From: Neolewinella agarilytica
GTDB taxonomy: Bacteria > Bacteroidota > Bacteroidia > Chitinophagales > Saprospiraceae
Length of the DNA: 64,000 nt
NCBI RefSeq assembly: GCF_900110645.1
Contig: NZ_FOFB01000001.1
Location: 526,373-590,372, forward strand
Reading direction: 5' to 3'
The notes under the pieces are model-generated. The model had not been told where the DNA came from. It did no database searches and saw nothing but the letters and a program-made list of their open reading frames with translations. The translations under genes and the position numbers were made by a program. Positions 60,619 to 64,000 of the stretch are shown piece after piece (within the stretch, counting starts at the first letter, position 1; the number at the start of each line of letters is the position of its first letter).

Positions 60619-61394
60619 TATCCGGTGATGTGTCTGACGAGCCCTCCGTCTACGGTGATGGTCTGACCAGTGATGTATCCACTTTTAGGGGAAAGCAGGA
60701 ATACAGCCTGGGCGGCAAAATCCGACGGAGCACCGAGTCGCTTTACCGAAGTCTCCTGGGCAAATTGCTTTTCCACCTCCGCCAGCGGCACCTCCTGAAT
60801 ATCAGCAGACTTCTCCAGGACGGTAGTAATCCGGGGGGTAGCGTGGTAGCCCGGTGCGAGAATATTAGCGGTGAGCCCGCTCTCCCCTACTTCCCGGCTA
60901 AGGGTTTTCACGAAGCCCGCAACCGCAGCCCGCATGGCGTTACTCAATACCAGGTTGTCAATCGGCTGTTTGATGGATACACTTTCCAGGTAAAGTAGTC
61001 TGCCATTTTCCTTACCCTTCAGCAACGGTAGAAGGGCAGTTGTTAATTGAACTTTCCACCGAAGGGTGCTTTCCCAGGCGCGGTCCCAATCTTTCATCTC
61101 CAGCTCCTCTACCCTACCCGTTGGCGGGCCACCGGCGTTGAGCACCATCCCGTCAATATTCTGGTCGATGAGGTAAAAGCCCAGATTTTTAACGGCCGTA
61201 GCGTCCGTCAGGTCTGCAGCGTATGGGACGAAGCGGTCCGGATGCTCCCCGGCCATCTCCTCCAGTTTTTCCTGTCCACGGGCGATACCGATCACCTTTG
61301 CTCCTTCGGCAAGGAGTGTTTCCGCTATGGCCCGGCCGAGGCCACTGGTTGCTCCGCCTACGGCGAAGGTTTTATTCTTAAGTCCTAAATCCAT
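60618..61394 (-). CDS. SDR-family oxidoreductase
   Basis: 258 aa. Cofactor motif GGATSGLGRAIAE (TGxxxGxG variant, about 13-25), NAGGPPTGR in place of the NNAG motif, and LSPKSGYITGQTITVDGG near the C-terminus, typical of FabG-like SDRs. The active-site segment reads LESVSIKQPIDNLVLSNAMR: a serine is present but the usual YxxxK is replaced by NLVLSNA, so catalysis may differ or this subgroup uses other residues. Coupled to the cupin gene. Confidence 0.85.
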   Translation of the reverse strand: MDLGLKNKTFAVGGATSGLGRAIAETLLAEGAKVIGIARGQEKLEEMAGEHPDRFVPYAADLTDATAVKNLGFYLIDQNIDGMVLNAGGPPTGRVEELEMKDWDRAWESTLRWKVQLTTALLPLLKGKENGRLLYLESVSIKQPIDNLVLSNAMRAAVAGFVKTLSREVGESGLTANILAPGYHATPRITTVLEKSADIQEVPLAEVEKQFAQETSVKRLGAPSDFAAQAVFLLSPKSGYITGQTITVDGGLVRHITG

Positions 61395-61877
61395 GGGGAC
61401 AAGGTAGGGGCTTTCGGCGTACTTTTGAAATAGCTGCTACGCAGCGGAATTTGCGCGCAGAGACTGCAGAGAACAGAAGGGCTAGGAGAGTATTCGGTAA
61501 CCGACTATTGTACTTGCGAAAGGTCTTTACCGAAGGGCTCCCCTCTCCGTTGAGCCGTAGGCGAGACTTACCGGAGAGCGGTCGGGGGCAGGGCTAACGC
61601 ATACTCGAAGCCGGACCCTCAAAGGAACATTTTATCCTCCGCTACGGAAAATGCACACTTCGAGGTCCTAAATTGGCAGTCTAGGACCTCGAAGTGTGCT
61701 CAGCCATGGAGCCGGAGGCGAAATTGCTGAGTTCCTTTGAGCGTCCGGTGAGTATGCGTTAGCTCTGGGGGTCGGGAGAGAGGTTTCTGGGGCCGCTACG
61801 CAGCTGAAAGGTTAACCACAGATTCACTTCGTGGTAGAGTACCGTTTTTCTTAGATTCTGACGCTTTAGCAGCAACA
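61395..61877. other. Repeat-filled intergenic region
   Basis: About 480 bp. Contains AGCCCCTCTCC-family fragments (about 61525-61592 and 61760-61790) around a large nested inverted repeat (61593-61763), and a TTAACCACAGATT sequence near 61813. No gene seen. Confidence 0.7.
61593..61763. repeat. Nested inverted repeat, 171 bp
   Basis: Outer arms GCTAACGCATACTC (61593-61606) and GAGTATGCGTTAGC (61750-61763); middle arms CCGGACCCTCAAAGGAAC (61611-61628) and GTTCCTTTGAGCGTCCGG (61731-61748), one mismatch; inner arms GCACACTTCGAGGTCCTA (61653-61670) and TAGGACCTCGAAGTGTGC (61682-61699), perfect. No ORF inside. Confidence 0.9.
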
Positions 61878-63410
61878 CTACTTCAACGCTGCTTCCAGCG
61901 CCGCCGCTGGCTGAACGATGCGCCCCGTCAAACGGGTTTCTTTACCATCGATACCCGTTGACTTCAGAATTTTGTAAGCCTGATCTGCCGTTAACTCCGG
62001 ATTGACGGATTTCATCACGCCCAAAAGACCAGCTACGAACGGACAAGCCATACTCGTTCCGCTGAAAGACTTATAATTATTATTGGGAGTTGTGCTGTAA
62101 ATCCCTACTCCTGGCGCAGCGATACCCCGGGCCACATTATTTACCTTATTAGAGAAAGGTGCGCGGAGTAAGAACTGGTCAAGAGCCGCCACGGTGATCA
62201 TACCTTTAGCATTTGCCGGGGCGTAATCTTTAGAGTCACGGTTGCTGTTGCCAGCGGCCGCAATAACAATAGCGTTGTGATCATGAGCGTACTTAACGGC
62301 CTGACTGTAAGCTTTTTGCCGGCTGGCATTGCTGGGTCCCCCCAGTGAAAGGGAAATAACGTCGGCGCCTTCGTCTACGGCCTCGATGATGCCCGCAATG
62401 ATGCTCTTCTGGGTTCCCATTCCGCCAGAACCCAGCACTTTGATGCTGGTTACCTGTACAAAGGGCTGCTTGCCCGTTCCGGCAAGGCTACCAATACCGA
62501 TGCCATTATTCGTCACGCCCGCAGCGATGCCGGCACAGTGAGTACCATGCCCCATGGGGTCGTTATCGTACTTCTTGTTAACGGAAAAGTAGTTCGCCCG
62601 GATATCTTCATGGTTTCCATCCACTCCCGTATCCAGAATAGCAATTTTTGCTTGCTTCTTTGGACTTTGCCTGGCGAGCAGGCTGTAGTAAGCCTCCATA
62701 TTGAGTACTTCCATGGCCCACTGCTGCTCCGTTTCCGGATCATTGATGCTCAGAGAGGGATTGCGTTTCTGGCTACCAATTTCTTCGCTAATGAGGGGCT
62801 CTACGTTGATCACCTCATTGGGCTCGAAGTAAGCAACGGAGGCCATACCGGAGAGCATCTTTTCTGCGGAGGCTATGTTGGTTACATCCAGCACGTAATA
62901 GTTATCCAGGTAGGTGGAGGCCTCGTCTGCTGGCGTAAAGGCTGTGCTTACCTTCCAGCCACGCTGAAAAGCATCGGCCCGAAAGCTCTGACCCTCAGCT
63001 CCTTCCTTTACTTCTACCAGGAATTCTTCCTGTTCGAAGAGATTTGTAACGGGAGCAATCTCCCCTGCTTCGGTAGCTATTGCATCTACTCCGGCAGCTT
63101 CATTCCCCATCATCTGGGTATCAAACTTCAAGAAATGAGCTGCGGCAAAGAGACCTAACATAATCACGATAGCCAACCAAATAGGCATACGCTTATTGAC
63201 GGCGAGGCTTTGCACAAAGCCGACCATACCGATAAGGATAAAGTCACGAACAATGCTGGGTACGGCATCATTCATCGTAGAGGCGGAGGCGTAGTCGTTC
63301 CAGAAAAGGAGGCCGAGGCCAGCGTAAGTGGCGATCATCCACATTCCGGCGTCTTTCATATTGCGGCGCCAGAACCAGATGGAAAGCAAAATAGCAGCGA
63401 TAAACAGCAT
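61878..63410 (-). CDS. Membrane-anchored S8 family serine peptidase
   Basis: 510 aa. Four N-terminal helices (about 1-14, 22-36, 52-70, 77-93) precede a pro-region (about 110-235) and the subtilase domain (about 240-505). Catalytic triad: Asp in AILDTGVDGN, His in GHGTHCAG, Ser in SGTSMACPF; the oxyanion Asn is in IAAAGNSNRD. Most bacterial subtilases have a simple signal peptide, so the multi-span anchor is unusual. It presumably acts in the periplasm. Upstream lies the rRNA operon end on the same strand. Confidence 0.9.
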   Translation of the reverse strand: MLFIAAILLSIWFWRRNMKDAGMWMIATYAGLGLLFWNDYASASTMNDAVPSIVRDFILIGMVGFVQSLAVNKRMPIWLAIVIMLGLFAAAHFLKFDTQMMGNEAAGVDAIATEAGEIAPVTNLFEQEEFLVEVKEGAEGQSFRADAFQRGWKVSTAFTPADEASTYLDNYYVLDVTNIASAEKMLSGMASVAYFEPNEVINVEPLISEEIGSQKRNPSLSINDPETEQQWAMEVLNMEAYYSLLARQSPKKQAKIAILDTGVDGNHEDIRANYFSVNKKYDNDPMGHGTHCAGIAAGVTNNGIGIGSLAGTGKQPFVQVTSIKVLGSGGMGTQKSIIAGIIEAVDEGADVISLSLGGPSNASRQKAYSQAVKYAHDHNAIVIAAAGNSNRDSKDYAPANAKGMITVAALDQFLLRAPFSNKVNNVARGIAAPGVGIYSTTPNNNYKSFSGTSMACPFVAGLLGVMKSVNPELTADQAYKILKSTGIDGKETRLTGRIVQPAAALEAALK

Positions 63411-63743
63411 GGTCGATGTATTTAGTCAATAAGGTAAGCGTTCCGTGAAGAAATCAGGCCGTACAATCGATGGATTAACGGTTTCTTTCGACAAGGTGAC
63501 TACCTATTTAACGCGATCAGTGGCTGAATAGATGCTTTTGGGTGGAATTTTGACGGTTGTTGGGGCGCGGCCGCGGGTGCGGGGGAGGTTTTAAGAGCAA
63601 GGTTTGGAGGGGAATATTCACATTTATTTGCGCCATTACTGATCCCTTCTAAAGCGGGGATTAGAATGATAGAATGTCAAAATTATAGGATGTGGCAGTA
63701 GGACTCGGCGTGTAACTCCCCGCACGGATGTCTCTAAATGGAG
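63411..63743. other. Intergenic region before the 5S rRNA
   Basis: About 330 bp with one dispersed 19-bp repeat copy (GGGGCGCGGCCGCGGGTGC, 63562-63580) followed by AAGAGCAAGG as in other copies. Promoter of the subtilase gene should be here; no gene seen. Confidence 0.55.
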
Positions 63744-63777
63744 AAAGCCCCATTCTGCAGGTGCAGAACGAGGCTTT
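63744..63777 (-). terminator. Terminator of the rRNA operon
   Basis: AAAGCC, TTCTGCA / TGCAGAA, GGCTTT: a long stem with a small internal bulge and a 2-nt loop, located 6 bp past the 5S end. On the minus strand it is followed by CTCCATTTAG rather than a strong T-tract. Confidence 0.75.
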
Positions 63778-63783
63778 CATAAA

Positions 63784-63894
63784 TTGGCGGTGACCTACTC
63801 TCCCGGGATCAAGTCCAAGTACCATCGGCGCTGGGCAGCTTAACTTCTCTGTTCGGAATGGTAAGAGGTGATCCTGCCCGCAATAACCACCAAA
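63784..63894 (-). rRNA. rrf: 5S ribosomal RNA
   Basis: On the minus strand the conserved 5S landmarks occur in order: TGGTGGTTATTGCGGGC, CACCTCTTACCATTCCGAAC, AGAGAAGTTAAGC, GCGCCGATGGTACTTG and GGGAGAGTAGGTCACCGCC. Length about 111 nt. The 16S and 23S genes would lie beyond the right edge. Confidence 0.95.
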
Positions 63895-64000
63895 GTCTTT
63901 GTAATCATAACCGCACTTTCATTCAAGCAGGTCATGATTCAGTTTCTTTAGTGAAACGATCAACAAGTGGGAAAAGAGATAAACGATAACTAACTCCTCA
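63895..64000 (-). other. 23S-5S spacer of the rRNA operon
   Basis: About 106 bp of AT-rich sequence between the 5S and the expected end of the 23S gene outside the window. No tRNA recognised in it. Confidence 0.5.

Noticed and set aside
63895..64000. tRNA in the 23S-5S spacer
   Set aside because: No cloverleaf or T-loop sequence found in this AT-rich spacer.

Overview
The window reads as chromosomal DNA of a Bacteroidota bacterium, most likely a marine Saprospiria/Lewinella-type member. The evidence is a complete alternative complex III (act) operon joined to a caa3-type oxidase cluster, bacillithiol synthesis (BshB1), DUF5686 and other Bacteroidota-specific proteins, Bacteroidota-type promoters (TTTG and TAnnTTTG) and few Shine-Dalgarno sequences. 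Taxonomy is inferred from gene content only.

Layout. 1-5.1 kb: truncated DUF2157 membrane protein, an MCE lipid-transport protein, the bifunctional NAD(P)H-hydrate repair enzyme and a two-gene TRAP permease without its binding protein. 5.2-14.2 kb: a type I restriction island (hsdM, hsdS, a CFI-box protein, an AAA ATPase/RloB pair, hsdR). 14.5-22.6 kb: a LVIVD lipoprotein, an ECF sigma factor with a membrane partner, an epimerase and a DUF5686 outer-membrane protein. 22.6-29.3 kb (minus strand): B12-type radical SAM protein, ABC permease and ATPase, a small membrane protein, an asparagine-synthase-like PP-loop enzyme and a cupin. 30.2-34.1 kb: a propeller histidine kinase convergent with a LytTR regulator. 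34.7-40.5 kb: housekeeping genes (ahcY, bshB1, a GTP cyclohydrolase II relative, GNAT, serine dehydratase, a DtxR/MntR regulator). 40.6-58.8 kb (minus strand): respiratory supercluster actABCDEF, coxB, ctaD, ctaB, two subunit III genes, subunit IV, Sco-like, DUF420. 59.1-63.4 kb: a conserved Bacteroidota protein, a Rho-antiterminator-like protein carrying a 12-G tract, cupin, SDR and a membrane-anchored subtilase. 63.8-64 kb: 5S rRNA, the end of an rRNA operon that continues beyond the window.

How the genes work together. ActA-F oxidise quinol and pass electrons through cytochromes to the CuA centre of CoxB and the haem-copper site of CtaD; CtaB supplies the haem, and the Sco-like and DUF420 proteins are probable assembly factors. 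The type I enzyme and its embedded RloAB pair form a defence island.

Most notable. (1) CoxB carries a C-terminal OmpA-type peptidoglycan-binding domain. (2) The DUF420 protein has a textbook EF-hand loop, and the Sco-like protein has no cysteine. (3) The chromosome is rich in short palindromic repeats. A 19-bp family (GGGCGCGNNCGCAGGTGCA) has a dozen or more copies, some as inverted pairs, and a second family (arms around AGCCCCTCTCC) has entered coding sequence in frame in at least two genes. (4) The radical SAM/ABC/PP-loop locus is an uncharacterised candidate peptide- or metabolite-modifying system. No tRNA, CRISPR array, complete IS or prophage was seen.
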